Source: Rhizobium sp. 18055 (GTDB lineage: Bacteria > Pseudomonadota > Alphaproteobacteria > Rhizobiales > Rhizobiaceae). From it: a stretch of DNA of 64,000 bases. The notes under the pieces are model-generated. The model saw only the letters and a list, made by a program, of their open reading frames with translations, ran no database searches and was not told where the DNA came from. Below, in pieces: positions 7,633 to 17,002 of the stretch. Both the position numbers and the translations under genes were made by a program. Each line of letters starts with the position of its first letter. Position 1 is the first letter of the stretch. The stretch spans positions 186,001 through 250,000 of the forward strand of contig NZ_CACSKD010000006.1 in the NCBI RefSeq assembly GCF_902706285.1, in the 5' to 3' direction.

Positions 7633-9456
7633 TCAGCCCTCCATCTCTTCCCTGAGAATCTCGAGTTCCATCCATTCCTCTTCCATCTTCACGATGCTGT
7701 CGCGGAACTTTTCCATCTCGGCGGCGAGACGGTTGAAGGTGGCGGGGTCCTTGGTGAAGAGCTTGGGGTCGGCCATCTTTTCCTCGCGCCTGGCGATTTC
7801 GGCTTCGGCCTTGGCCATCTCCTTGGGCAGGTTCTCCAGCGCGAACTTCTGCTTGAAAGACAGCTTGCCCTTGGTCTTCGGCGCATCCGCTGCGGGCGTG
7901 GTGTCCGGCGTCTTCGCCTTCTCGGCTTTCTCCGCCTTCCGGCGCTCGTCGGCAGCGCCCTTGCGCTGCACCAGCATGTCGGAATAGCCGCCGGCATATT
8001 CGATCCAGCGTCCATCCGGCGCATCAGGAACGGCGGGCGCGATGGTCGAGGTCACGGTGCGGTCGAGGAAGTCGCGATCGTGGCTGACGAGGATGACGGT
8101 GCCGGGGAAGCCGGCAACCACTTCCTGCAGCAGGTCCAGCGTCTCGATGTCGAGATCGTTGGTCGGTTCGTCGAGGATCAAAAGGTTGGAGGGACGGGCC
8201 AGCATGCGGGCCAGCATCAGGCGGGCGCGTTCACCGCCCGAGAGGTTCTTGATCGGCGTGCGGGCCTGTTCCGGCTGGAACAGGAATTCCTTCATGTAGC
8301 CGGTGACGTGGCGCTGCTCGCCATTGACCAGCAGGTTGTCGCCGCGGCCGTCGGTCAGGTAATGCGCCAGCGTGTCCTCGAGATCGAGGTCCTCGCGCTT
8401 CTGGTCGAGCGTGGCGATCTCCAGATTGGTGCCGAGCTTGATCTTGCCGCTGTCGGGCTTCAACTGGCCGGTCAGCATCTTCAGCAGCGTGGTCTTGCCG
8501 GCACCGTTCGGGCCGACGAGGCCGATGCAGTCGCCGCGATGGACGCGGATGGAGAAGGGCGTGACGATCGGGCGGTCGCCATAGGTCTTGGTGATCTTGT
8601 CGGCCTCGATGACGAGCTTGCCGGATTCCTGCGCGTCGGAGGCGGTGGCCTGCACGGAGCCCTGCGGCCCCTTATGGCCGCGGTAGCTGGAGCGCATGGT
8701 CTGCAATTCGCCGAGGCGGCGCATGTTGCGCTTGCGGCGCGCGGTAACGCCGTAGCGCAGCCAGTGCTCTTCGCGCTCGATCGCCTTGCCGAGCTTGTGC
8801 TGCTCCATCTCCTCCTCTTCGAGAACCTGATCGCGCCAGGCTTCGAAATGGGCAAAGCCGCGGCTGAGGCGGCGCGAGGTGCCGCGGTCGAGCCAGACGG
8901 TGGCATTCGAGACCTTTTCGAGGAAGCGACGGTCATGCGAGATCACGACGAGAGCACTGCGGTTCTTCTGCAGCTCGCCTTCCAGCCATTCGATGGTCGG
9001 CAGGTCGAGATGGTTGGTCGGCTCGTCGAGCAGGAGGATGTCGGGCTCGGGAGCGAGAACGCGGGCAAGGGCTGCGCGGCGAGCTTCGCCGCCCGACAGG
9101 TTCCTCGGGTCTTCCTCGCCGGTCAGGCCGAGATGCGACAGAAGATAGGTGACGCGATAGGGATCGTCTCCTGGCCCGAGACCAGCTTCGGCATAGGCCA
9201 TCACAGTCTTGAAGTCGCCGAAATCCGGGGCCTGCTCGAGATAGCGCACGGTCGATGAGGGATGCCGGAAGACTTCGCCGGATTGCGCCTCGACCATGCC
9301 GGCTGCGATCTTCAGCAGCGTCGATTTGCCGGAGCCGTTGCGGCCGACCAGGCAGATCTTGTCGCCAGGCTCCACCTGCAGGGAAGCGCCGTTCAGCAGC
9401 GGCGCGCCGCCAAAGCTCAGGAGGATATCGTCAAGTTTCAGAATGGGAGGCGCCAA
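7633..9456 (-). CDS. uup: ABC-F family ATPase (Uup-like)
   Basis: A soluble 607-residue protein with two ABC domains and no membrane segments, the ABC-F layout linked to ribosome and translation roles and, for Uup, to DNA/recombination phenotypes. Domain 1 has GRNGSGKS and LSGGEARR; domain 2 has GPNGAGKT and LSGGERAR; both have LLLDEPTN or LILDEPTN. The C-terminus (about 505-607) is a charged coiled coil rich in Lys and Glu, as in Uup. Translation most likely begins at TTG 9456, which has GGAG 8 bases upstream; no in-frame ATG precedes the first domain. It follows thiN by 3 bases, so the two are co-transcribed. Confidence 0.9.
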   Translation of the reverse strand: MAPPILKLDDILLSFGGAPLLNGASLQVEPGDKICLVGRNGSGKSTLLKIAAGMVEAQSGEVFRHPSSTVRYLEQAPDFGDFKTVMAYAEAGLGPGDDPYRVTYLLSHLGLTGEEDPRNLSGGEARRAALARVLAPEPDILLLDEPTNHLDLPTIEWLEGELQKNRSALVVISHDRRFLEKVSNATVWLDRGTSRRLSRGFAHFEAWRDQVLEEEEMEQHKLGKAIEREEHWLRYGVTARRKRNMRRLGELQTMRSSYRGHKGPQGSVQATASDAQESGKLVIEADKITKTYGDRPIVTPFSIRVHRGDCIGLVGPNGAGKTTLLKMLTGQLKPDSGKIKLGTNLEIATLDQKREDLDLEDTLAHYLTDGRGDNLLVNGEQRHVTGYMKEFLFQPEQARTPIKNLSGGERARLMLARMLARPSNLLILDEPTNDLDIETLDLLQEVVAGFPGTVILVSHDRDFLDRTVTSTIAPAVPDAPDGRWIEYAGGYSDMLVQRKGAADERRKAEKAEKAKTPDTTPAADAPKTKGKLSFKQKFALENLPKEMAKAEAEIARREEKMADPKLFTKDPATFNRLAAEMEKFRDSIVKMEEEWMELEILREEMEG

Positions 9457-9459
9457 CAG

Positions 9460-10116
9460 TCAGACTCCGGAAAGATCGTAAGGGCGGGCGAGCACGACGG
9501 CGCGGCCACTTTGAAGGGAAAAGCGCACGCTGCCTTCCGCGACATTGGAAATGGTGCGCGACGAGCCGAACGGCAAATGAAAATCGGTAAGCGGGTAGCG
9601 GGCGTTTTCGAGGGATAGCCCGTGTAGTTCGCTGAAGGCAGCGACGGAAAACAGACTGTTCTGCGGCAGGTCGAGAGTGACCGAACCTGGGATCAGCGGC
9701 ACAGCCTCTTCGCTGCCGGATGTGAGCAGCACGTCGAGGCCCGATTCCGCCAGGCTGACGGCGTAAAGCAGATGCTGCAGCGCATGGTCGGAGCGTTCGC
9801 CGGCAAGTGCGCCGGCCAGGATCAGCCGGTTGGCGCCACGGGCGATGGCTTCGGAAACGGCGATCTCGCCGTCGGTGGCGGCCTTGGCTGCGGGATAGGG
9901 TTTTCTGGCGACGGATGAAAAGGCATCGGCCAGATCGCCGGGCGTGGAATCGAAATCGCCAACCCAAACCTCCGGCGTGACGCCGAGGGCTGCGGCGTGC
10001 CGCATGCCGCCGTCGGCTGCGATGAAACGGCTGCCGGAGACTGCTGCCCGAAGGCGCTCCGTCAGTCGAAGCTCGCCGCCGAGCAGGATGGTGAAGGTGG
10101 ATTGGCTCATGGGCAT
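9460..10116 (-). CDS. thiN: Thiamine pyrophosphokinase
   Basis: Converts thiamine to thiamine pyrophosphate with ATP. The 218-residue product has the family landmarks: ADGGMRHA near residue 35, VGDFDS near 53 (metal and pyrophosphate binding), KAATDGEIA near 77 and GALAGERSDHALQH near 103, then a C-terminal beta-sandwich that binds thiamine. Starts at 10116 and 10110 are both possible. It forms an operon with the ABC-F gene. A thiamine importer with a TPP riboswitch lies 3 kb away on the other strand, but thiN itself has no riboswitch. Confidence 0.9.
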   Translation of the reverse strand: MPMSQSTFTILLGGELRLTERLRAAVSGSRFIAADGGMRHAAALGVTPEVWVGDFDSTPGDLADAFSSVARKPYPAAKAATDGEIAVSEAIARGANRLILAGALAGERSDHALQHLLYAVSLAESGLDVLLTSGSEEAVPLIPGSVTLDLPQNSLFSVAAFSELHGLSLENARYPLTDFHLPFGSSRTISNVAEGSVRFSLQSGRAVVLARPYDLSGV

Positions 10117-10144
10117 TGCCCATAGCGCAAAGCGGGGGGCAAGG

Positions 10145-10178
10145 GAAAGGGCGCAGACATGGCTTTGTCCGCGCCCTT
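10145..10178 (-). terminator. Hairpin terminator after the OmpW-like gene
   Basis: AAGGGCGC near 10145 pairs with GCGCCCTT near 10178, with an extra GAC/GTC pairing inside. It lies 15 bases beyond the stop of the OmpW gene and 30 bases before thiN. The T-tract on the minus strand is short (TTTCCCTTG), so termination efficiency is uncertain. Confidence 0.6.
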
Positions 10179-10192
10179 GCAGGTCTTTATGT

Positions 10193-10873
10193 CTAGAAGC
10201 GGTAGGTTACGCCGGCGCCGATCAGCCAGGGATCGAGCTTTGCCTTGCCCGACATCTCGGTTCCGCCAACATTCACGTCGAAATCGGGACGCAGGAAGAT
10301 CTTCTTCACATCGACGTTCACGCCCCAGTGGTCGTCGAGCATATAGTCGAAGCCGGCCTGCAGGGCGACGCCGAATGTGTTCTTGATATCAAGGCTTTGG
10401 GCGCTCTTGCCCTGCTCGTTGTAGAAAATCGTGTAGTTGATGCCGGCGCCGACATAAGGCTGGAATTTGCCGAAATCGGTGAAATGATACTGCAATGTCA
10501 CCGTCGGTGGCAGCAGCCAGGTCTTGCCGATCTTGCCGAGGCTCTCGATCGAGCCTTCACCGTTGACGTTGGCGAATGTCGTTCCGAGAACCAGTTCTGC
10601 TGCGATGTTCTTGGTGAAGAAATATGTGACGTCGAACTCGGGGATGACGGTATCGGAGTAAGACAGGTCAGATCCTGCAACGCCGCCGACATATCCGGAA
10701 TCCTGGGTGATGACGCCGAGTGCGCGCAAACGGATCATCCAGGGGCTCTGGCTCTGCGTCGCCTCTTGTGCCGCGGTCGGCGGTGTCAGATCCGCCGACA
10801 AGGCCGGATGTGCTGCTGCGACCAGAACTGCGGCTGCAAACATGCCTTTGAGTTTGGATGGGCGGCGCTTCAT
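10193..10873 (-). CDS. OmpW-family outer membrane protein
   Basis: A 226-residue protein with a signal peptide (residues 1-26, ending HPALSA). The mature part has the features of the OmpW eight-stranded barrel: the early WMIRLRALGV strand, DVTYFFTKNIAAELVLG in the middle, LPPTVTLQYHF, and a C-terminal aromatic residue (GAGVTYRF) used as the outer-membrane insertion signal. OmpW proteins form narrow hydrophobic channels for small molecules. GGAGAG precedes the ATG. The substrate is not evident. Confidence 0.88.
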   Translation of the reverse strand: MKRRPSKLKGMFAAAVLVAAAHPALSADLTPPTAAQEATQSQSPWMIRLRALGVITQDSGYVGGVAGSDLSYSDTVIPEFDVTYFFTKNIAAELVLGTTFANVNGEGSIESLGKIGKTWLLPPTVTLQYHFTDFGKFQPYVGAGINYTIFYNEQGKSAQSLDIKNTFGVALQAGFDYMLDDHWGVNVDVKKIFLRPDFDVNVGGTEMSGKAKLDPWLIGAGVTYRF

Positions 10874-10956
10874 TGATTCTCTCCTGAATTGTATGTCCCG
10901 GAGAGGTTTAGGAAATGACGCCGGCGGCCTGATTGATTCAGATCAATCCATGCGCG

Positions 10957-11493
10957 TTATTTTGAAGGGCTCGGTGCGTGTGGCAGATTTTTGTCGCGCA
11001 TGTCAAACACCCGCTCGAAGCCGGTCATGAACTTGTCGAACAGTCCGGCAAAAGCCGCCGCTTCTTCGGTTGACCAGTCGCCGACGATATCCTTGATGAT
11101 GGCGAGCTTCTGCGCTTTCAATTCTTCCAGCAAGCGCTGGCCGAACGGGGTGACGACCACGAGAATTCGCCGCGCGTCCTGCTGCGAGGCGGCGCGCTCC
11201 AGAACGTTCCTGCCGACCATGTCGGCGACCACCCGGCTTGCCCGCGAGGGATCGATGCGCATCGCTTCTGCAATCGTGCCAACGGTGACCTCTCCCTGGT
11301 CTGCCGCGCGCATGACCGCATCCAGCACGTCGAGATGCGAGAGTTCGAGCTCCGGCGCCACCTTGGCAATGGCAAGGCGGGCAATCAGCCGCCGCCCGGT
11401 GATCATGCGCATGCGGCCCATGCTCTGTCCGATATGGACGATGTCCTCGATCGTCGCATCAGGCTCAGGAGATTTTTTCAGGGTGTCACTCAT
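10957..11493 (-). CDS. MarR-family transcriptional regulator
   Basis: A 178-residue regulator with a winged-helix domain at about 60-140: the recognition-helix area AMRIDPSRASRVVADMVGRN and the wing ASQQDARRILVVVT are typical of MarR. I placed the start at ATG 11493 (MSDTLKKS); the in-frame extension to 11577 would run through the shared promoter and its palindromes. It is divergent from an MFS exporter, the usual MarR arrangement in which the regulator represses both genes and is released by the exported compound. The ligand is unknown. Confidence 0.88.
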   Translation of the reverse strand: MSDTLKKSPEPDATIEDIVHIGQSMGRMRMITGRRLIARLAIAKVAPELELSHLDVLDAVMRAADQGEVTVGTIAEAMRIDPSRASRVVADMVGRNVLERAASQQDARRILVVVTPFGQRLLEELKAQKLAIIKDIVGDWSTEEAAAFAGLFDKFMTGFERVFDMRDKNLPHAPSPSK

Positions 11494-11537
11494 GCCGCGC
11501 AGAATAGCAGCAAGTGCTGCCGAAGAAAATATGCCGA

Positions 11538-11583
11538 TGTCATTTATGTGACATTGACATTTATATGCTAAAGGCACATAAAT
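11538..11583. promoter_or_regulatory. Divergent MarR/MFS control region with nested palindromes
   Basis: TGTCA-tttatg-TGACA (11538-11553) is a 16-base palindromic site. A second inverted repeat, ATTTATGTG (11542-11550) and CACATAAAT (11575-11583), spans it. Between them lies TTGACA (11554-11559), a candidate -35 for the MFS gene with CATAAA (11577-11582) at 17-base spacing as -10. Bound MarR would cover this promoter; both the promoter and its repression are inferred. Confidence 0.6.
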
Positions 11584-11608
11584 TTGCCGAAACCTGAAAG
11601 ATCATTCG

Positions 11609-13141
11609 ATGAACGTGCAAATTGCTGCCCAGCCGCTGGTGACCGATCCCCGTCGCCGGCTCATTCTCTTTCTCTTCCTGATGACCGCGATGTTCATGGC
11701 GATGCTGGACAACCAGATCGTTGCCACGGCGCTGCCGACCATCGTCGGAGAGTTCGGCCATCTCGAGCGCTTCAGCTGGATCGGCTCTGCCTATCTTCTG
11801 GCGGTGAGCGCGGTCATGCCCGTTTACGGCAAGCTGGGCGATCTGTTCGGACGCAAATATGTGATGATGGCGGCGATCCTGATCTTCACGATCGGCTCGG
11901 CTGTTTGCGGGCTGGCGGTGTCGATGAACACGCTGATTGCAGCCCGCCTGCTGCAGGGGCTTGGCGGCGGCGGCATCATGGTGTCGATCTTCGCGGTCAC
12001 TGCCGATCTGTTCGAGCCGCGCGAGCGGGCCAAGTACCAGAGCTATGTCAGCCTCGTGCTGATGGCGTCTGGCGCCATCGGGCCGGTGCTTGGCGGCACG
12101 ATGAGCGATCTGTTCGGCTGGCGCTCGATCTTTCTCGTCAATATCCCGATCGGCATGATCGTGCTCGGCGGGCTGGCCTTCATGCTTCCCTACCGCAAGC
12201 CGAACCGCCGGCCGAAGATCGACTATGCCGGTGCCATCCTGCTGGCGCTGACGACCACCAGCATCGTGCTGTCTGCCGATGGCGCGCAGGTATTCGGTTC
12301 GCTCGTCGCGCCGGAAAATCTGGCGATCATCGCTGCCGGCGTCGTTTGCCTGGTTTCTTGGATCTTCGTTGAACGGAGGGCCGTCGAGCCGATCATCCCG
12401 CTGTCGCTGTTTGGCAATTCGACCTTCAGCCTGTTGCTGCTGATGTCGGTCATGAGCGGCGGCATCGCCATCGGCATGGTCAATTATTTTGCGCTTTTCC
12501 TGCAGACGACGACCGGGCTGTCGCCCTCCGCAGCAGGCCTGTTCTTCATCCTCTTGACCGGCGGCCTGATGTGCGGATCGATGACGGCTGGCCGGATCAT
12601 TTCGGTGACCGGGCGCTACAAGCCGTTTGCCGTTGCCAGCCTTAGCTGCAACGCTATCGCTTTCGCGCTGCTGTCGCAGTTCCATGCGGGCACGCCGATC
12701 GTCTTCATCGGTGCGGTGATGACGCTGCAAGGTCTCGGTATCGGGCTGGCGCAGCAGGTGCCGATCATCGGCGTCCAGAACGCGGCGCCAGCCCGCGATC
12801 TTGGTGCGGCAACAGGGTCTGTGACGCTGTCGCGGATGGGGGGCGCATCGATCGCGATTTCCATCTACGGCGCGATCATCGGTTCGCAGCTCTCACGGGT
12901 CGGCTCGTCGATCCCCGGGGTGGCGGATATCGAGCAGCTGACGCCGAAGATGATGGCAGCCTTGCCGGAGGCTGCGCGGCACGCCGTGGCGGAGGCCTAT
13001 GCCAGCGCCTTCGTACCGCTGTTCATGACATCGTGCTGCATCGCGCTGATCGGACTGATGGCAGCGCTGTCGCTGAAGCCGGTGCAGTTGCCACGCGCCG
13101 AGCCATCGACCGTAAAACCAGCTGCGGAAGCGGCCGAATAA
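11609..13141 (+). CDS. DHA2-family MFS multidrug efflux transporter (EmrB/QacA type)
   Basis: A 510-residue inner-membrane proton antiporter with about 14 predicted TM segments. Motif A is visible as GKLGDLFGRKYV near residue 75, motif C as LVLMASGAIGPVLGGTMS near 150, and the first helix carries MLDNQIVATALPTI, characteristic of DHA2 exporters. It is divergent from the MarR gene and probably induced by its substrate through that regulator. No membrane-fusion partner (EmrA) is adjacent, so it may act alone at the inner membrane. Confidence 0.9.
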   Translation: MNVQIAAQPLVTDPRRRLILFLFLMTAMFMAMLDNQIVATALPTIVGEFGHLERFSWIGSAYLLAVSAVMPVYGKLGDLFGRKYVMMAAILIFTIGSAVCGLAVSMNTLIAARLLQGLGGGGIMVSIFAVTADLFEPRERAKYQSYVSLVLMASGAIGPVLGGTMSDLFGWRSIFLVNIPIGMIVLGGLAFMLPYRKPNRRPKIDYAGAILLALTTTSIVLSADGAQVFGSLVAPENLAIIAAGVVCLVSWIFVERRAVEPIIPLSLFGNSTFSLLLLMSVMSGGIAIGMVNYFALFLQTTTGLSPSAAGLFFILLTGGLMCGSMTAGRIISVTGRYKPFAVASLSCNAIAFALLSQFHAGTPIVFIGAVMTLQGLGIGLAQQVPIIGVQNAAPARDLGAATGSVTLSRMGGASIAISIYGAIIGSQLSRVGSSIPGVADIEQLTPKMMAALPEAARHAVAEAYASAFVPLFMTSCCIALIGLMAALSLKPVQLPRAEPSTVKPAAEAAE

Positions 13142-13150
13142 ACTGGCTAA

Positions 13151-13188
13151 TGTCGCCGGCGGCGGGCTCTTGCCAGACGCCGGCGACA
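13151..13188 (+). terminator. Hairpin downstream of the MFS gene
   Basis: TGTCGCCGGCG (13151-13161) and CGCCGGCGACA (13178-13188) make a perfect 11-bp GC-rich stem with a 16-base loop, 9 bases past the MFS stop. There is no T-tract, so it may be a 3'-end stabiliser or weak terminator separating the MFS gene from the TPP riboswitch. Confidence 0.5.
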
Positions 13189-13207
13189 GAGATACATCTT
13201 TCGACGC

Positions 13208-13306
13208 TCTAACGGGGTGCCTCGTGTCCGCAGGATGCTTGGCTGAGAGGCTTGCAAAAGCTAACCCGCGGAACCTGATCCGGCTAACACCGGCGGAGGG
13301 ATTAGA
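13208..13306 (+). ncRNA. TPP (thiamine pyrophosphate) riboswitch
   Basis: The thi-box core is clear: GGGGTGCC near 13214, GGCTGAGAGG at 13241-13250, AACCTGATCCGG at 13272-13283 and the AACACCGGCGGAGGGA end near 13300. It lies about 60 bases upstream of thiB and should shut the importer off when TPP is plentiful. Confidence 0.95.
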
Positions 13307-13367
13307 CGCGTGACATCTTCTGGCACCGCCCTTTTCCCCTTCAATTTGAACCTAGAGGAGAGGTGTC

Positions 13368-14390
13368 ATGAATCCATTCAAAATCCCTGCGTCGTTCGTT
13401 GCTGCCCTTGCGGCTTTTTCCGCGCTGGGCGCGACGATCGCCGACGCTGCCGACAAGACGCTGACCATCTACACCTATGAGAGCTTCACCTCCGAATGGG
13501 GTCCCGGTCCCAAGGTGAAGGCGGCGTTCGAGAAGACCTGTGGCTGCACGGTGAATTTCGTCAGTGTTGCCGATGGCGTGGCGCTGCTGTCGCGCCTCAA
13601 GCTCGAGGGCGCCGGCACCAAGGCCGATGTGGTGCTCGGGCTCGACACCAACCTGATCACCGAAGCCAAGGCGACCGGCCTGTTCGATGCCAGTGGCGTC
13701 GATACGAGTGGCCTGAAGGTGCCGGGCGATTTCAAGGACGATGTGTTCGTGCCCTACGACTACGGCCATTTCGCCGTAGTCTACGACACGCAGACGGTCA
13801 AGACCCCACCGACGAGCCTCAAGGATCTGGTCGAGGGCGATCCGAAGCAGAAGATCGTCATCGAGGATCCGCGCACCTCGACGCCGGGGCTCGGGCTGCT
13901 GCTCTGGGTGAAGTCGGTCTATGGCGACAAGGCGCCGGAGGCATGGGCGACGCTCAAGGGGCGCGTGCTGACGGTGACGCCCGGCTGGTCGGAAGCCTAT
14001 GGCCTGTTCACCAAGGGCGAGGCGCCGATGGTGCTGTCCTATACGACATCGCCTGCCTATCACATGGTCTCGGAAAATACCGATCGCTATCAGGCAGCCG
14101 CGTTTTCCGAGGGGCATTACATCCAGATCGAGGTGGCCGGGCTCTTGAAGAACGCGCCCGACAAGGCGCTCGCCCAGGATTTCCTGAAGTTCATGGTGAC
14201 GACGGGCTTCCAGGACACGATCCCGACCAACAACTGGATGATGCCGGTGGCCACCACGTCGGAACCCTTGCCGGATGCTTTCGGAAAGCTGGTCAATCCG
14301 GCGAAGACCTTCCTGATGAGCCCGGACGAGGTGGCCAGGAACCGCAAGGCCTGGATTGACGAGTGGCTTGCGGCGATGAGCATGAACTGA
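13368..14390 (+). CDS. thiB: Thiamine ABC transporter, periplasmic binding protein
   Basis: A 340-residue periplasmic protein with a signal peptide ending near residue 27 (GATIADA). The mature start [18 protein letters not shown] and the segment SYTTSPAYH near residue 224 are characteristic of ThiB. It captures thiamine, TMP or TPP for the ThiPQ importer. GAGGAGAGG precedes the ATG, and a TPP riboswitch lies in the leader. Its stop shares a base with the thiP start (TGATG), so the operon is coupled. Confidence 0.94.
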   Translation: MNPFKIPASFVAALAAFSALGATIADAADKTLTIYTYESFTSEWGPGPKVKAAFEKTCGCTVNFVSVADGVALLSRLKLEGAGTKADVVLGLDTNLITEAKATGLFDASGVDTSGLKVPGDFKDDVFVPYDYGHFAVVYDTQTVKTPPTSLKDLVEGDPKQKIVIEDPRTSTPGLGLLLWVKSVYGDKAPEAWATLKGRVLTVTPGWSEAYGLFTKGEAPMVLSYTTSPAYHMVSENTDRYQAAAFSEGHYIQIEVAGLLKNAPDKALAQDFLKFMVTTGFQDTIPTNNWMMPVATTSEPLPDAFGKLVNPAKTFLMSPDEVARNRKAWIDEWLAAMSMN

Positions 14391-16024
14391 TGCTGCTGAC
14401 GCTGTCGGAGAGGCGATTTTCACTGGCCGGCGGGGCGCTCAGCCTCGCCGCCATCGCCGTCTTTGTGGCCGTCGCAACGCTTTCGCTGCTGATCTCGACC
14501 GGCGAGATGTCGCTGACATCGACGCTGTTCGAGCCTTACATTCTGCGCGTGTTGCGCTTCACGCTGCTGCAGGCCTCGCTTTCGACGCTGTTGTCGATCC
14601 TGCTCGCCATCCCGATCGCGCAGGCGCTGGCGCGGCAGCCGCGGTTTCCCGGCCGGATCTGGATCATTCGGTTGATGGCGGTGCCGATGGGGCTGCCGGT
14701 GCTGATCGGGGCGCTCGGGCTGATCGGCATCTGGGGCCGGCAGGGCATCGTCAACTCGTTGCTTGCTGGTGTGGGGATGGCAGAGCCGGTCAGCATCTAT
14801 GGTCTCTCCGGTATCCTGCTGGCGCATGTGTTCTTCAACCTGCCGCTCGCCTGCCGGCTGATGCTGGCGGCACTCGAGCGGGTGCCGGGCGAATACTGGC
14901 TTGTGGCCAGCGGTCTCGGCATGCGGCCTTTGTCGATCTTTCGTTTCATCGAATGGCCGGTGCTGCGCTCGATCATTCCCGGCATTGCCGGGCTGATCTT
15001 CATGCTCTGCGCCACCAGCTTCACGCTGGTGCTGATGCTTGGTGGCGGCCCCGCTGCGACCACCATCGAGGTGGCGATCTACCAGTCGCTGCGTTTCGAT
15101 TTCGATCCCGGCCGGGCGGTGGTGCTGTCGCTGCTGCAGATCGTGCTGACGGCCGTGGTGCTCGGCGTGCTGGCGCTTTTGCCTGCCACCGGCGATGACG
15201 GGCTGACATCAGGCAGGACGCTCAGGCGGCCCGATGGGGCATTTTTCGGCATCCGGATTACCGATGGCGGCTTGCTGTTGGTGACTGTGCTGTTTCTCGG
15301 CCTCCCGCTGATGGCGGTCGTCATTGCGGGCTTGCGTGCCGATCTGCTGAAGCTGGTCAGCGAGCCGATCTTCTTGCGTGCGCTTGCGACCAGTGCGGCG
15401 ATGTCGATCTCGTCTGCGGTCCTGTCGCTTTCGCTTTCGGCACCCTTGGTGCGCGCGCGCCATGCGATGTCGGTCACCGGCGTAAATGGCACAAGCGCTC
15501 TCGCGTTCTTCGGCGGCATGGGCGCCGCTTCCTCGCTGGTTCTGCTGGTGCCGCCGATCGTGCTGGCGACCGGCTGGTTTCTGGCGGCGCGGAATTTTGG
15601 CGACGTCGGCGTGGTCGCCCCCGTTCTGGTCGTTGCGATCAACGCGCTGATGGCGCTGCCGTTCGTCATGCGGGTGCTGGAACCGGCCTATGGCATCCAC
15701 CAGCGGCGCACGCAGCGGCTGAGCGCCAGTCTCGGCATCTCAGGGATTGCCCGTTTGCGCTTCGTCGCCTGGCCAGGGCTGCGCAAGCCGCTGCTGACGG
15801 CGCTGTCCTTTGCGATGGCGCTGTCGCTTGGCGATCTCGGGGCGGTGGCGCTGTTCGGTTCGGATAGTTTCGTGACCTTGCCGTGGCTGGTCTATTCCAG
15901 CCTCGGCAGTTACCGGACCAATGATGCCGACGGACTGGCGCTGATCCTCGGTGTCATCTGCCTGCTGCTGACGATATCAGGGACGATGGGCGAGCCCCGG
16001 CAGGAGGCTGCTTCGAATGACTGA
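14390..16024 (+). CDS. thiP: Thiamine ABC transporter, permease
   Basis: A 544-residue inner-membrane permease made of two fused BPD-type membrane domains, about 12 TM helices. Each half carries an EAA-like coupling loop, for example ALERVPGEYWLVASGLGMRP in the first half and the ASLGISGIARLRFVAWPGLR region in the second. Translation starts at ATG 14390, overlapping the thiB stop; an upstream in-frame start inside thiB is unnecessary. It overlaps thiQ by 8 bases. Confidence 0.93.
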   Translation: MLLTLSERRFSLAGGALSLAAIAVFVAVATLSLLISTGEMSLTSTLFEPYILRVLRFTLLQASLSTLLSILLAIPIAQALARQPRFPGRIWIIRLMAVPMGLPVLIGALGLIGIWGRQGIVNSLLAGVGMAEPVSIYGLSGILLAHVFFNLPLACRLMLAALERVPGEYWLVASGLGMRPLSIFRFIEWPVLRSIIPGIAGLIFMLCATSFTLVLMLGGGPAATTIEVAIYQSLRFDFDPGRAVVLSLLQIVLTAVVLGVLALLPATGDDGLTSGRTLRRPDGAFFGIRITDGGLLLVTVLFLGLPLMAVVIAGLRADLLKLVSEPIFLRALATSAAMSISSAVLSLSLSAPLVRARHAMSVTGVNGTSALAFFGGMGAASSLVLLVPPIVLATGWFLAARNFGDVGVVAPVLVVAINALMALPFVMRVLEPAYGIHQRRTQRLSASLGISGIARLRFVAWPGLRKPLLTALSFAMALSLGDLGAVALFGSDSFVTLPWLVYSSLGSYRTNDADGLALILGVICLLLTISGTMGEPRQEAASND

Positions 16025-16733
16025 GGCTATCGAGATGCACAATGTCGGCCTGCGCCTCGGCCGACATGATTTCGTCTTCGATTGCCGGCTGCCGGCCGGC
16101 GCCATCATCGCGGTCACCGGGGCGTCGGGTGCCGGAAAATCGACGTTTCTCAATCTGCTGGCCGGTTTCGACACGGCCACGCGGGGGCGGATCCTGATCG
16201 GGGGCAAGGATGTCGGTGATCAGCACCCATCGGAGCGGCCGGTGTCGCTGGTGTTCCAGGACAACAACCTGTTTGCCCATCTCGACGTGTTCACCAATAT
16301 CGGGCTCGGCGTGCATCCGGCGCTGAAGCTTTCGTCGAGCGACCGGCTGGCGATCGAAGCGGCGCTCGAGAAGGTCGGTCTGGCCGGCTTCGAACGCCGC
16401 ATGCCGGCAACGCTTTCCGGTGGCGAGCGGCAGCGGGTTGCCTTCGCCCGGGCACTGGTGCGCAGGCGGCCGGTGCTGCTGCTCGACGAGCCGTTTGCGG
16501 CGCTCGATCCGGGCCTGCGCAGCGAAATGGCAGCGCTGCTGATCGCAATGCATCGCGACAGCGGCAATACTGTGGTGATCGTTTCGCACGACCCGGAAGA
16601 GGTCCGTCGCATCGCCGACTATGCAATTTTCATCGACCAGGGTCGAATTGCCGTTGCGGCGCCGATCGACCGGTTCTCGACCGGCGAGGACCATCCTGCA
16701 CTGCGTCAATTTCTACGGATTGACGAATCTTAA
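16017..16733 (+). CDS. thiQ: Thiamine ABC transporter, ATP-binding protein
   Basis: A 238-residue ATPase that powers ThiBP. It has Walker A GASGAGKS near residue 37, the Q-loop VFQDNNLF, the signature LSGGERQR, Walker B VLLLDEPFAALD and the switch His in VSHD. It lacks the C-terminal regulatory extension of larger importer ATPases, as is normal for ThiQ. It is the last gene of the TPP-riboswitch operon; no clear terminator follows. Confidence 0.93.
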   Translation: MTEAIEMHNVGLRLGRHDFVFDCRLPAGAIIAVTGASGAGKSTFLNLLAGFDTATRGRILIGGKDVGDQHPSERPVSLVFQDNNLFAHLDVFTNIGLGVHPALKLSSSDRLAIEAALEKVGLAGFERRMPATLSGGERQRVAFARALVRRRPVLLLDEPFAALDPGLRSEMAALLIAMHRDSGNTVVIVSHDPEEVRRIADYAIFIDQGRIAVAAPIDRFSTGEDHPALRQFLRIDES

Positions 16734-17002
16734 CAAGGCAACGGCACTTTCGCCATAATTTCGTCCGACCCAAAGAACTCCTTAACCACGTTAGGCTTGC
16801 TAAAGTACAAAGGCGCCATATTTAGGCAGAGTCTCGCTATGCAACCGATGCGGAAATCAGCTACAGCAAAGACTTGGGTCCTCGATTTGTGCACTGCAGA
16901 AACGGGGACAGACGCCTGTTGAACCCTAATGAAGACGACCGGGACGCGATGACAGCGAGCCGGCCGAGAAGCACGATGACTCGGAGAGCCAGACTGGACC
17001 GT

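Noticed and set aside
7622..7641. GAGGGCT/AGCCCTC inverted repeat at the ABC-F stop as terminator
   Set aside because: The repeat overlaps the stop codon and no T-tract follows on the minus strand.
7621..9258. 545-codon antisense ORF over the ABC-F gene
   Set aside because: It mirrors the ABC-F gene frame and has no domain of its own.
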